Source: DAOMFB01 sp963721385
GTDB taxonomy: Bacteria; Acidobacteriota; Thermoanaerobaculia; UBA5066
Assembly (NCBI GenBank): GCA_963721385.1
Contig: CAVRJB010000005.1
Span: forward strand, 157,365 to 221,364
Length of the DNA: 64,000 bases
Reading direction: 5' to 3'
In this document: one piece after another, positions 45,364-53,490 of the stretch
How positions within the stretch are numbered: position 1 is the first letter of the stretch
Layout: every line of letters starts with the position of its first letter
The notes under the pieces: generated by a model
The model's database searches: none
What the model was told of the DNA's origin: nothing
Seen by the model: only the letters and a program-made list of their open reading frames with translations
Translations under genes and position numbers: made by a program

Positions 45364-45594
45364 CTAAGTGGCGGCCTTCTCCACGCGGACGTGCTCCACG
45401 TGGATCACCTTGCTCGCCCGGACGGCCGCTGTCGGGCCGAGAGGGAGGAAGTCGTCCTCCTGCCGCGCCACGTACTTGGCGAAGCCGTCGGTCGCGTCCA
45501 TCACGTCGTCGCTCTCGTGGAACATCCGGAACTCGACCGGCTCGGGAAGTCCCTCGACCGTGAGCCGGAAGACGTGCAGGAAGTTGTGCTCCAT
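45364..45594 (-). CDS. Small conserved-looking protein, unknown
   Basis: 76 residues starting MEHNFLHVFRLTVEGLPEPV and ending in a charged tail. The ATG at 45594 has GGAGGA at ideal spacing, and composition is normal for a coding region. No membrane helix, cysteine motif or known domain is visible. It stands alone between the esterase and the divergent kinase-like gene. I do not recognise it. Confidence 0.65.
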   Translation of the reverse strand: MEHNFLHVFRLTVEGLPEPVEFRMFHESDDVMDATDGFAKYVARQEDDFLPLGPTAAVRASKVIHVEHVRVEKAAT

Positions 45595-45644
45595 GAAGGC
45601 TCCTCCGGGCGGATTCTCCCCGATCCGCCCGGAGGGCCTCTCGC

Positions 45645-45650
45645 GTATCG
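45645..45650 (+). promoter_or_regulatory. -10 box TATCGT for the kinase-like gene
   Basis: TATCGT ends nine bases before the GTG at 45660, with no ribosome site between, matching the leaderless pattern elsewhere. Confidence 0.35.
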
Positions 45651-45659
45651 TTGGGCTCC

Positions 45660-46394
45660 GTGACCGAGCCGCCGCGCCTTTCGGACGAGATCGAGTTTCT
45701 GGAAGGGGCGACGCGTCATCCGGGGCGGCAGGTCGTCGTGGACGGAATCCTCCGGCGCGGGGGCGACACGGTTCCCGTCGTCGTGAAGAAGACGCGGAAG
45801 AGCCTTTTCGAGCGGCTCTTCGGCAGCCGGTCTGAGCGGGCGCTCGCGGCGGCGAAGGAGCTCCTCGCGCGCGGCCTCCCGACGCCGGAGCCATTCGGGG
45901 CCGACGACCTCGGCGGCGAGACCTGGTACGTCTGCCGAAAGGTCGAGGGAGCCTCGCAGGTTCGCGACTGGTTTCTCGAGCGGGACGGCCGCGGATTCCC
46001 GCCGCCGCGCGTCTCCGTTCCGTTTCCGGGGCTCGTTGCCGGGCTCGGGATCCTCGCCCGGCGGATGCACGACGCCGGCGTTTTCTACCGCGACTTCTCT
46101 GACGGAAACGTCCTCGTGACGGCGGACGACGGAGCACCGCGCTTCTGGCTCGTCGACCTGACGAGGGCGCGCTTCTTTGTGGCGCCGGTCGGTTCCTTCC
46201 GTCGCCTCCGGGACCTTTCGCGCCTCGGCCTGAACCAGGCCGGGGACCGCAAGCTCCTTCTCGCCAGCTACTTCGGCTCCGAGGCCCCCCCGGCCTGGTT
46301 CGAGACGGCGCTTTCGGCTCTCCGGAAGCGGATCCTCCTCTGGGACGACTGGAAGGACCGCCTCCGCCCCTGGAAATGGAGCCGGCGCCGATGA
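45660..46394 (+). CDS. Lipopolysaccharide-kinase (Kdo/WaaP)-like protein
   Basis: 244 residues with a eukaryotic-like kinase fold. VVVKKTRKSLFERLFGS holds the ATP lysine, RRMHDAGVFYRDFSDGNVLV the catalytic loop (HRD replaced by YRD) and FWLVDLTRARF the metal aspartate (DLTR in place of DFG). This matches the Kdo-kinase/WaaP family, which phosphorylates lipopolysaccharide core sugars, better than protein kinases. The start is GTG 45660; TTG 45651 is alternative. No other LPS genes are near. Confidence 0.8.
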   Translation: MTEPPRLSDEIEFLEGATRHPGRQVVVDGILRRGGDTVPVVVKKTRKSLFERLFGSRSERALAAAKELLARGLPTPEPFGADDLGGETWYVCRKVEGASQVRDWFLERDGRGFPPPRVSVPFPGLVAGLGILARRMHDAGVFYRDFSDGNVLVTADDGAPRFWLVDLTRARFFVAPVGSFRRLRDLSRLGLNQAGDRKLLLASYFGSEAPPAWFETALSALRKRILLWDDWKDRLRPWKWSRRR

Positions 46395-46397
46395 CGG

Positions 46398-46431
46398 TAT
46401 CCTCGCCGGGGTGAGGCGGATAGCCGCGTAA
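46398..46431 (+). promoter_or_regulatory. -10 box and six-codon upstream ORF before the ECF sigma gene
   Basis: TATCCT (46398-46403) is followed after seven bases by GTG (46411), which would encode MRRIAA and stop at 46429-46431. This copies the leaderless layout of real genes but yields only a mini-peptide, about 80 bases before the sigma-factor ATG. It may be a translated leader or chance. Confidence 0.3.
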
Positions 46432-46509
46432 ACCGGAGGCGCTGCGGCGCGTCCAAGAGGTGTGGGTGTCGGTGCATTGGCGCGCGCTCTCGATTTCCCG
46501 GCGGCCAGC

Positions 46510-47121
46510 ATGAGGCTGGCGGAGCCGGACGAGGCCCTGCTCGCGCGTCAGCGCGAGGAAGCCGCCGAGATCGCGAAGATCCTGGCGGGGGAAATCGACC
46601 GCTTCGAGTACTTCGTGAAGACGTACCAGAAGCGGATCTACCGCCTCGCCTACACGCTGCTCCGGGACCCGGCGGAGGCGGACGGCGTGACGCAGGACGT
46701 CTTCGTGAAAGCCTACCGCGCGCTCGCGGATTTCAAAGGGGAGTCGGCCTTCGAGACGTGGCTGACGCGGATTGCCATCAACACCGTCCGCGACGTCGTC
46801 CGCCGGCGGAGACCCGTGATCCTCTTCTCGGAGCTGCACGGCGACGGCGAGGACGACGGGCCGGAGCTCCCGGCCTCGCTCGACCCGGCCGACGGCACGT
46901 CGGCCGAGCGCGACCTGATGTCGCGGGAGATCCGGCGCCGGCTGGCCGACGCGCTCGTGACGCTCTCGCCCCGGCAGCGCGCCGTCTTCGTCATGAAGCA
47001 CTACGAAGAGCGGTCGATTGCCGAGATCGGCGAAGCGACCGGACTCGATGAAGGGACGATCAAATCCCACCTGTTCCGCGCGGCCCGCAAGCTGCGCCAG
47101 CGGCTGGAGGACCTCCGATGA
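46510..47121 (+). CDS. ECF-type RNA polymerase sigma factor
   Basis: 203 residues from ATG 46510; GTG 46462 and TTG 46477 are in-frame alternatives and none has a strong ribosome site. Sigma2 region: FEYFVKTYQKRIYRLAYTLLRDPAEADGVTQDVFVKAYRAL. Sigma4 region: LADALVTLSPRQRAVFVMKHYEERSIAEIGEATGLDEGTIKSHLFRAARKL. The spacer holds a poorly conserved acidic stretch. The next gene, overlapping as ATGA, encodes a membrane anti-sigma, and a Spy-like periplasmic protein follows, suggesting an envelope-stress circuit. Confidence 0.93.
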   Translation: MRLAEPDEALLARQREEAAEIAKILAGEIDRFEYFVKTYQKRIYRLAYTLLRDPAEADGVTQDVFVKAYRALADFKGESAFETWLTRIAINTVRDVVRRRRPVILFSELHGDGEDDGPELPASLDPADGTSAERDLMSREIRRRLADALVTLSPRQRAVFVMKHYEERSIAEIGEATGLDEGTIKSHLFRAARKLRQRLEDLR

Positions 47122-47672
47122 GAACGACTGGCGAACCCCACCTGACGCCCGACGAGATCGTCGAGCGGGTCTTCCCGTCCGGCGACCGGCCTGAAGCGGT
47201 CCCCGCGCACCTCGCCGTCTGTTCCCTCTGTCAGTCGAAGGTCGCGCGGCTCCGCGAGGCATGGCTCCTCGACCGGGGAGCCGTCTCCGGCGTCGTCGAC
47301 TCGATCCCGGCCGGCTTCTGGGAGGCCCAGCGGGCCGCCATTCTCGGGAAGCTCGAGGCGAAGGAAGCGGACGCGGCGGAGACGCCCGGCGGCGTGACTC
47401 CCTTCCCGTCCCCCGTGAGGCGGAGAGCCTTCCTCCGGCATCCGCTCCTCGCGGCCGGTTCGGTCGCGGCGGCTCTCGTCCTGGTGGCCGGCATCACGGT
47501 GAGCCGTCTGAACGCTCCGGCGCCGGCCGGTCGCGTCGCCGTGTCGGGCACTCCGGTCGCCACGGCGGTGTCCACCGGGGATCACGCCGACGACGAGCTG
47601 CTCCTCTCGATCGACGGTATCCTCTCGCAGGAATCCTCGTTCGCTTCGCTCGTTCCGGAGGAGACTCTCTGA
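47118..47672 (+). CDS. Membrane-anchored anti-sigma factor
   Basis: 184 residues. An N-terminal zinc-finger-like motif HLAVCSLC (HX3CX2C) lies near residue 32, typical of anti-sigma domains. One membrane helix follows (HPLLAAGSVAAALVLVAGITVS, about 112-133), then a short periplasmic tail. It overlaps the sigma gene by four bases. It would hold the sigma factor at the membrane until stress is sensed. The tail is short and acidic with no recognisable sensor. Confidence 0.86.
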   Translation: MRTTGEPHLTPDEIVERVFPSGDRPEAVPAHLAVCSLCQSKVARLREAWLLDRGAVSGVVDSIPAGFWEAQRAAILGKLEAKEADAAETPGGVTPFPSPVRRRAFLRHPLLAAGSVAAALVLVAGITVSRLNAPAPAGRVAVSGTPVATAVSTGDHADDELLLSIDGILSQESSFASLVPEETL

Positions 47673-47682
47673 GGAGATCGCC

Positions 47683-48231
47683 ATGAATGCGCGCCGTCTT
47701 TCCCTGGCCGTGGCCGCCTCCCTCGCGGCACTCCTCGGCCTCTCCGCGTCCGCGCGGGCGCAGATGCCCGAGATCCCGCCCGGGAAGTGGTGGAAGCGCC
47801 CGGCGATCGTCCAGAAGCTGGCGCTCACCGCCGACCAGCAGGAGAAGCTCGAGGAAATCTTCGCGAAGAACCGCCGCGCATTCGTCGATTTCAAGGCCGA
47901 AGTCGACCTGAAGCAGATCGACGTCGAGGAGCTGATGGCGAAGAAGGACAGCGACCCGAAGAAGGTCGCTGCGGCCCTCGACGCCAGTGAGCAGGCGAGG
48001 GCGAAGCTCCGGAAGGCGATGTCGATGATGGTTCTCGACATGCGCGGGGTCCTCACCGACAAGCAGTGGCAGCAGATCCTGGAGCGGCGCGACGAGTGGC
48101 GGCAGGAACGCCAGCAGGAGCTCCGCGACCGGATGCGGGATGGCGGGCCGCGCCGCCGCGGCCCCGGCGGGCCGCCCGAAACCTCTCCGCCGGCGTCGAA
48201 GGACTCTCCGAAGGAAGCTCCGAGGGAATAG
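47683..48231 (+). CDS. Spy/CpxP-like periplasmic protein
   Basis: 182 residues. A signal peptide (LAVAASLAALLGLSASARAQ) precedes an all-helical domain with two LTxxQ motifs (LALTADQQEKLEEI, GVLTDKQWQQIL), the hallmark of Spy/CpxP and heavy-metal-sensor proteins. The tail is Arg/Pro-rich. It lies 10 bases after the anti-sigma gene, so it belongs to the same envelope-stress operon, perhaps as chaperone or sensor for the anti-sigma. Confidence 0.85.
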   Translation: MNARRLSLAVAASLAALLGLSASARAQMPEIPPGKWWKRPAIVQKLALTADQQEKLEEIFAKNRRAFVDFKAEVDLKQIDVEELMAKKDSDPKKVAAALDASEQARAKLRKAMSMMVLDMRGVLTDKQWQQILERRDEWRQERQQELRDRMRDGGPRRRGPGGPPETSPPASKDSPKEAPRE

Positions 48232-48238
48232 CGCGCGG

Positions 48239-49102
48239 CTAAGGGGCCGGCGCGCCGAGGGCTTTCGGCGCGCCCCCTCGCCCCGGCGAGAGCGCGAGCG
48301 CCGCGAGCGCGAGGAGCCCGGGCAGCGCGATGAAGAAGGCGTAGGGAATCGCGGTCGCTCCCGAGGCCTGCAACTGGACCTGGAGAGCCGAGGCGCCGCC
48401 GATCAGGAGCGCCGCGGGGATCAGCCGGAGCGGCTTCCAGCGCGAGAAGACGACGAGCGCGAGGGCGAGAAATCCCCGGCCGGCCGTAATCCCCTCGATG
48501 AAGGTCGGCGAGACCGTGAGAACGAGGAGGGCGCCTCCCGCGCCGGCCGCCGCGCCGGCGAAGAGGGACGCGCCGGACCGGACCGCGACGACCGAGATCC
48601 CCTGCGCGTGCAGCGCCTCGGGCCGCTCGCCGGCGGCGGCGAGGCGAAGGCCCGGCCGGGTCCGCGCGAGGCCCGCGTGCAGGGCGACGGGAAGGAGGAA
48701 GGAGAGCGGCACCGCGAGCGGGAGGCCGAGAAGCGTGCGGGGTAAGGTCGCGACCTCGAGGACCGAGCCGGTCGCGCCCGCGACGAGGCGGTAGCCGAAC
48801 GCCGTCGCCCCGAAGGCGACGAGGTTCCACGCGGTCCCGACGAGGATCGGGTCGGCCCGTCCTGCGATCGCCACGAGTGCGAAGGCGGCGCCCGAGACGA
48901 TTCCCGCCAGGGCGCCAGCGACCAGCGCCATCCAGGGCCCGGCCCCCGCCCGCCCGGCCGCGAAAGCGGCGAAGGCGCCGATCAGCATCGTCCCCTCCGC
49001 GCCGATCTGGATCGACCCCGACCGCTCGAGGATCAGCTCGCCCGCCGCCGCGAGGACGAGCGGCGCCGAGAGAAGGAGGGCGATCTCGAAGAATCCGCTC
49101 AC
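48239..49102 (-). CDS. Nucleoside ABC transporter permease (YufQ/NupQ-type)
   Basis: 287 residues, about nine membrane helices. LAAAGELILERSGSIQIGAEGTMLIGAFAAF is the conserved start of BPD_transp_2 permeases of BMP-type systems, and FIEGITAGRGFLALALVVFSRWKP is the EAA-like loop. It is the last gene of a four-gene leftward operon (substrate-binding lipoprotein, ATPase, two permeases), with four-base overlaps between all of them. The predicted substrate is a nucleoside or purine derivative. It is convergent with the Spy-like gene. Confidence 0.92.
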   Translation of the reverse strand: MSGFFEIALLLSAPLVLAAAGELILERSGSIQIGAEGTMLIGAFAAFAAGRAGAGPWMALVAGALAGIVSGAAFALVAIAGRADPILVGTAWNLVAFGATAFGYRLVAGATGSVLEVATLPRTLLGLPLAVPLSFLLPVALHAGLARTRPGLRLAAAGERPEALHAQGISVVAVRSGASLFAGAAAGAGGALLVLTVSPTFIEGITAGRGFLALALVVFSRWKPLRLIPAALLIGGASALQVQLQASGATAIPYAFFIALPGLLALAALALSPGRGGAPKALGAPAP

Positions 49103-50109
49103 GCGCGCTCCGGCCCGAGCCGCCGCCGGGCGAGGAGGACGGCGAGAACGAGGAGGCCGGGAACGACGGCGGCGATCGCGGACGGGACGCCGGTGTCACG
49201 CTGCATCGCGCCGGAGCCCGCGCCGAGCGCGGCGAGGAGGAGCGCGGCGGCGGTTGCGCCACCGGCGCGCGTTCCGCCGAGGAGCGCCGCAGCGATGCCG
49301 AGATAGCCGACGCCCGCGGAGAACGGGTCGAAGAGACGGCCCGTGACGGCCACGACCTCGAGCCCGCCGGCGAGGCCTGCGAAGGCGCCCGAGGCGAGGA
49401 ACGCTCCGGCGCGGAGGGCCGTGTCGTCGAGGCCGATGGCGCGCGCGGCGGCGGGCGAGGCGCCTGCGGCGCGGAGCTTGAGGCCGGCCGGGGTGCGGGA
49501 GAGGACGACCCCGGCTCCGGCGGCGAGGAGGAGCGCGATCGGGAACGCGGCCGTCGTCCGCCCTCCCGCGAAAAGGGGCTCGAACCGGACGGCGGCGGCG
49601 AGCGGCCGGCTCTGGGGATAGTCGGCCCCGGGGTCCTGGAGCGGCCCCCGGACGAGCCACGTCACCGCGGCGGCCGCGACGAGATTCAGGAGAATCGTCG
49701 AGAGAACGGGCGGGACGCCGCGTCGCTCCGCGAGCCAGACCGCGGGAGCCGCGGCGAGAGCGCCGGCCGCCGTGGCGGCGGCGAGAAGCGCGACGCGGGC
49801 GATTCCGGGCGCTCCGCCGAGCGCGGGCCCCACGGCGGCCGCGGCCGCGGCGCCCATCAGGAACTGCCCTTCGAGGCCGATGTTGAGCGCGCCCGCGCGG
49901 AAGGCGACGGCCGCGCCGATCGCGAGGAGGACGAGCGACGTGGCGCGGGTCATCGTCTCGCCGAGAGCGGCGCGCGAGCCGACGGCTCCCTCGACGAGCG
50001 AGGCGAGGGCGGACGCCGGCGAAGCCCCCGCCAGGAGGACGAGGCCCGTGAAGGCCGCCAGGGCTCCGGCTGCAACCGAAGCGGCGAGGGCGAGGCGGCG
50101 GGCGTTCAC
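49099..50109 (-). CDS. Nucleoside ABC transporter permease (YufP/NupP-type)
   Basis: 336 residues with about ten membrane helices. GAVGSRAALGETMTRATSLVLLAIGAAVAFRAGALNIGLEGQFLMGA is the typical start, and FSAGVGYLGIAAALLGGTRAGG the conserved loop. It pairs with the YufQ-type permease, whose start overlaps its stop. Very Ala-rich, reflecting the GC bias. Its ATG overlaps the end of the ATPase gene. Confidence 0.92.
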   Translation of the reverse strand: MNARRLALAASVAAGALAAFTGLVLLAGASPASALASLVEGAVGSRAALGETMTRATSLVLLAIGAAVAFRAGALNIGLEGQFLMGAAAAAAVGPALGGAPGIARVALLAAATAAGALAAAPAVWLAERRGVPPVLSTILLNLVAAAAVTWLVRGPLQDPGADYPQSRPLAAAVRFEPLFAGGRTTAAFPIALLLAAGAGVVLSRTPAGLKLRAAGASPAAARAIGLDDTALRAGAFLASGAFAGLAGGLEVVAVTGRLFDPFSAGVGYLGIAAALLGGTRAGGATAAALLLAALGAGSGAMQRDTGVPSAIAAVVPGLLVLAVLLARRRLGPERA

Positions 50110-51632
50110 GCCGCGAGCCCCGCCATGAGCCGGCCCAGGACGTCGACGGGAGTGCTCGCGTCCAGCGGCCCGGACAGGACGCCGCGGGTGACGACGCGGA
50201 TCGGTCCGCCGAAGAGCGCGGCCTCCTCGGGATCCGAGGTGACGATCAGAACGGCCGCGCCGAGGCGTCGGGCGTCGGCCAGGGCCGCGCGGACGTCGGC
50301 GGCCGCCGCGAGGTCGAGGCCGCGCGTCGGATGGACGGCCACCACGAGAAGCGGCGGCGGGCCCGGCGCGTCCAGCTCTCGCGTGAGGACGAGCTTCTGC
50401 TGGTTGCCTCCCGAGAGCTGGGCCGCAAGGTCGGCCGGCGAGGAAGCGCGGACGCCGAATCGGGAAAGGCGCTCCTCCGCGGCGCGCCTGAGGGCGGCCC
50501 GGTCGAGGAAGAACCGGCCGGGAGGGTGCGGCAGCGCGAGGTTCTCCTCGAGCGTCAGCGACGCGACGAGCCCTTCGGCCCGCCGGTCCGCCGGGACGTA
50601 GCGGCCGCCGGCCGCGCGGAACTCGCGGGGACGGCCGCTCCGGAGCTGTTGTCCCGCGACGGCGATCCGCCCCGACGCGGCGCGGAGGCCGGCGACGGAC
50701 GCGGCCAGCGCGTCGGCCCCGTTGCCGTCGACGGCGAGGAGGACGAGCGCTTCGCTCGCGTCGAGCGCGAGAGAGCAGGGCGGGGGCGGGCGGAAGCGCT
50801 CGCCGGGGCGCGGGAGGGGAACGACGTCGCGGAGGTCGAGGGCGGGCGGGCCCCCGGGCGGAGCGCCGGCAGCGGGTGCCGCGGAACGAGCGGGCCGGGT
50901 CGACGCTTCCGCCCCCGCGAGGAGGAGCGAGCCGATCTCCTCCATGGTCGTCTCGCCCACCCGGCAGCTCCTCACGACGCGTCCCCGCGCGAGGAGCGTG
51001 AGGCGGTCGGCGGCGGCGAAGACCTCGGCGAGGCGGTGCGTAATCAGGACGACTGCCTTTCCGGACGCCGCCCGCCGCCGGAGCGCGACGAACAAAGAGA
51101 CCGTCTCGTCCGGGGAGAGGACCGCCGTCGGCTCGTCGAGCATCAGGACGTCGGGGCCGCCGGCGAGCGCTCCGGCGATCTCGATCCGCTGCCGCGTCCC
51201 GACCGGGAGGTCCGCCACGAGGGCGTCGGGGTCGCCGAGGTCGAGCGCGAAGGCATCCGAAAATCGGCGGACCCGAGAGCGCCGCGCCCCGGCGCTCTCG
51301 AAGAAGGCGGCCGTCGGGTCGAGCAGGGCGAGGTTGTCGGCTACGGTCGCCGCGTCGACGAGGAGGTCGTGCTGGGGGACGAGGGCGATCCCCTCCTTCC
51401 GCGCCCGCCGGGGCCCGGTGAGCCGGACCTCGACGCCGCAGCGCCGGACCGTTCCCTCGTCGGGCGGGAGAAGCCCGGCCGCGATCCCCACGAGCGTCGT
51501 CTTCCCGGCGCCGTTCTCGCCGAGGAGGGCGTGAATCTCGCCAGGGAGGACCGTCAGCGAGGCGCCGTCGAGCGCCCGCGTCGCACCGAAGCTCTTCCGG
51601 ATGTCGAGGAGCTCCAGAGCGGGAGCGGTCAG
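50106..51632 (-). CDS. Nucleoside ABC transporter duplicated ATP-binding protein (probable CTG start)
   Basis: 508 residues with two ABC modules. The first has Walker A LLGENGAGKTTLVGIAAG, LPVGTRQRIEIAGAL in place of the signature, and Walker B VLMLDEPTAVLSP. The second is degenerate at Walker A (LLAVDGNGADALAASVAG) but has the signature AQLSGGNQQKLVLTREL. This is normal for sugar/nucleoside importers. Alignment needs the protein to start at about LTAPALELLDIRKSFG; no ATG, GTG or TTG exists there, but CTG at 51632 overlaps the upstream stop as CTGA with GAGGGG eight bases before, mirroring the GTGA overlaps. Confidence 0.9.
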   Translation of the reverse strand: MTAPALELLDIRKSFGATRALDGASLTVLPGEIHALLGENGAGKTTLVGIAAGLLPPDEGTVRRCGVEVRLTGPRRARKEGIALVPQHDLLVDAATVADNLALLDPTAAFFESAGARRSRVRRFSDAFALDLGDPDALVADLPVGTRQRIEIAGALAGGPDVLMLDEPTAVLSPDETVSLFVALRRRAASGKAVVLITHRLAEVFAAADRLTLLARGRVVRSCRVGETTMEEIGSLLLAGAEASTRPARSAAPAAGAPPGGPPALDLRDVVPLPRPGERFRPPPPCSLALDASEALVLLAVDGNGADALAASVAGLRAASGRIAVAGQQLRSGRPREFRAAGGRYVPADRRAEGLVASLTLEENLALPHPPGRFFLDRAALRRAAEERLSRFGVRASSPADLAAQLSGGNQQKLVLTRELDAPGPPPLLVVAVHPTRGLDLAAAADVRAALADARRLGAAVLIVTSDPEEAALFGGPIRVVTRGVLSGPLDASTPVDVLGRLMAGLAA

Positions 51633-52615
51633 AAGTTTCCCCTCGGCACGACGAGCGCCCCGGACTCGATCCTCCCCCGCGTCGCCTCGACCTCCTCCTT
51701 TACGGCAGCCGGCACCCCGCCCGCGGCCGTCGGCGAGAAGACGAACGACACGACGCCTGAAGCGAGCCCGTACCGGAGCGGCTTCCCGTTGAAGCGCCCT
51801 TCCTTCACGAGGCGGGCCGTCTCGACGAAGGCGCGGGGGATGTCGAGGACCGCCGAGGCGAGAACCGCGGGCGAGAGGCCGTTCTGGTCCCGGTTCGAGC
51901 CGAAGGCCCGGATCTTCCGCTCCGCGGCGGCAGCGAAGACTCCGAGCGCCGCCGCGTCGGCGTTGTGAAAGAGAAAGTCGCAGCCCTGGTCGGCGAGCGC
52001 CAGCGACGCGGCCTTCGCCGCCGCGACGTCCTCGAACGACCCGGTGAAGACGGTCCGGACGTCGGCCGCGGGGTTCCCCGACTTCATTCCCGCCTCGAAG
52101 GCGAGAAAAGTCGACTTGATGGACGGGAGCTCGACGCCCCCCACCATTCCCGCTTTCCCGGTTTTCGACATCCGGCCCGCGACGAGGCCGCAGAGGTACG
52201 TCGCCTGCTCCAGCTCGAAGACGATTGGCGCGAGGTTCCGGGCCGTGCGGGATCCGGAGGTCGTGACGAAGGCGGTCTTCGGATACTCGGCCGCGACGCG
52301 GGCGGCGGCGTCCTGGAACTCGAAGCCGTGGCCGAAGCAGAGCGCGTAGCCCTGCGCGGCGTAGGCGCGGAACTGCTCCTCGAACTCCGACGGGGACTTC
52401 ACCTGGACGTGCGACACCTTCGCGCCGAGCTGCTTCGCGATCGCCTGCAGCCCCTCGTAGGCGCCGGCGTTCCATCCCGCGTCGGAGATCGGCCCCGGGG
52501 TCAGGAGGGCCACCCGGAAGGAGACGTCGGCCGGGGCTGCCTCGCGCTTCCCGCCGCAGGAGCCGGCCGCGAGCCCGCCCAGAACGAAGAGGAAAACGGC
52601 GGCGGCGTTTTTCAT
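51629..52615 (-). CDS. BMP-family substrate-binding lipoprotein
   Basis: 328 residues from ATG 52615. Lipobox LAAGSC near residue 20. The PnrA/BMP fold is marked by VALLTPGPISDAGWNAGAYEGLQAI, LCFGHGFEFQDAAARVAAEYP, ATYLCGLVAGRMSKTGKAG and CDFLFHNADAAALGVFAA. It binds nucleosides in known members. It is the first gene of the transporter operon. An ATG at 52630 lies inside the TAGAAT box, so the 52615 start is preferred. Confidence 0.9.
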   Translation of the reverse strand: MKNAAAVFLFVLGGLAAGSCGGKREAAPADVSFRVALLTPGPISDAGWNAGAYEGLQAIAKQLGAKVSHVQVKSPSEFEEQFRAYAAQGYALCFGHGFEFQDAAARVAAEYPKTAFVTTSGSRTARNLAPIVFELEQATYLCGLVAGRMSKTGKAGMVGGVELPSIKSTFLAFEAGMKSGNPAADVRTVFTGSFEDVAAAKAASLALADQGCDFLFHNADAAALGVFAAAAERKIRAFGSNRDQNGLSPAVLASAVLDIPRAFVETARLVKEGRFNGKPLRYGLASGVVSFVFSPTAAGGVPAAVKEEVEATRGRIESGALVVPRGNF

Positions 52616-52628
52616 CTGCGGGCAGTTC

Positions 52629-52634
52629 ATTCTA
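52629..52634 (-). promoter_or_regulatory. -10 box TAGAAT for the nucleoside transporter operon
   Basis: On the minus strand, TAGAAT ends 13 bases before ATG 52615, which would leave a leader of about six bases. No ribosome site precedes that ATG. Confidence 0.4.
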
Positions 52635-52650
52635 CGGTCGGAACCGCGGG

Positions 52651-53397
52651 TCAGACGCAGGAGCGGCCCGCGTCCACCGCCACGACCTGTCCGGTCATCG
52701 ACCGGTTTCGAACGATGGCGACGGCCATCGCGACGAAGTCGGGCACCGCGACCTTTCGCTTCAGAGGCGTCCTCACGACGAGCCGGAGGACGACCTCTTC
52801 AGAGAGCTCCTCCGGCGGCAGGACGATGCCGGGCGCGAGGCCGTTGACGCGGACCTCCGGGCCGAGAGCGACGGCGAGGTTGACGACGAGCGAATTCAGC
52901 GCCGCCTTCGCGGCGGCGTGGGGAACGTGGTTCGGCCATGCCTTCGTCGCGGCGACGTCGGAGATCAGGAGAATCGAGCCCTCGCTCTTCCGCAGCGCGT
53001 CGGCCGCGGCCTGCGCCAGGAAGAAGGCCGCCCGGGGACCCGTGCGAAAGACGGCCTCCCACTCCGCGATCGTGACGCCGGCGACCGGTTTCGTGATCCA
53101 GGGCGCGGCCGCGTGGACGAGGAGGTCGAGCCGCCCGAAACGCCTGAGGGCGTCGGCGACGAGCTGCCGCGGCCCCTCGTCGGCCGCGAGGTCGGCGCGG
53201 AACGCCGCGGCAGCGGCGCCGAGGCTCTGCAGATCTCGGACTGTTCGATCCGCTTTGGCTGGATCGGACCTGAATCCGACTGCAACGGCGTATCCGGCGG
53301 CGCCGAGCGCGAGCGCCAGCTCCCGCCCGAGTCGATGGGCTCCCCCCGTGACGAGCGCGACTCCGGTGACCCCTTTCGCGTTTCCGCTCTGCGTCAT
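52651..53397 (-). CDS. Short-chain dehydrogenase, pteridine-reductase-like, with altered active site
   Basis: 248 residues. The Rossmann motif TGGAHRLGRELALALG and HAAAPW resemble FolM/pteridine reductases. The catalytic serine is in LLISDVAAT. The expected YxxxK reads HAAAK (in HVPHAAAKAALN), so the proton-donating tyrosine is replaced by histidine. Otherwise the fold is complete, with length typical of the family. It lies just upstream of the transporter operon on the same strand, about 30 bases before its start. The exact substrate is unknown. Confidence 0.85.
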   Translation of the reverse strand: MTQSGNAKGVTGVALVTGGAHRLGRELALALGAAGYAVAVGFRSDPAKADRTVRDLQSLGAAAAAFRADLAADEGPRQLVADALRRFGRLDLLVHAAAPWITKPVAGVTIAEWEAVFRTGPRAAFFLAQAAADALRKSEGSILLISDVAATKAWPNHVPHAAAKAALNSLVVNLAVALGPEVRVNGLAPGIVLPPEELSEEVVLRLVVRTPLKRKVAVPDFVAMAVAIVRNRSMTGQVVAVDAGRSCV

Positions 53398-53449
53398 GGT
53401 CGTCGTCTCCCCGATTGTTTCCCCGGCCGTCAGACCGCGTCCGCCTGCC

Positions 53450-53455
53450 TATAAT
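53450..53455 (+). promoter_or_regulatory. Consensus -10 TATAAT for the acyl-CoA synthetase gene
   Basis: A perfect TATAAT 35 bases before ATG 53491. The predicted leader is about 28 bases and includes the ribosome site GGAGG. No good -35 at 16-18 bases. Confidence 0.5.
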
Positions 53456-53490
53456 CGTAAAACCCTCGCATCCCGACCTCGGAGGCAATC

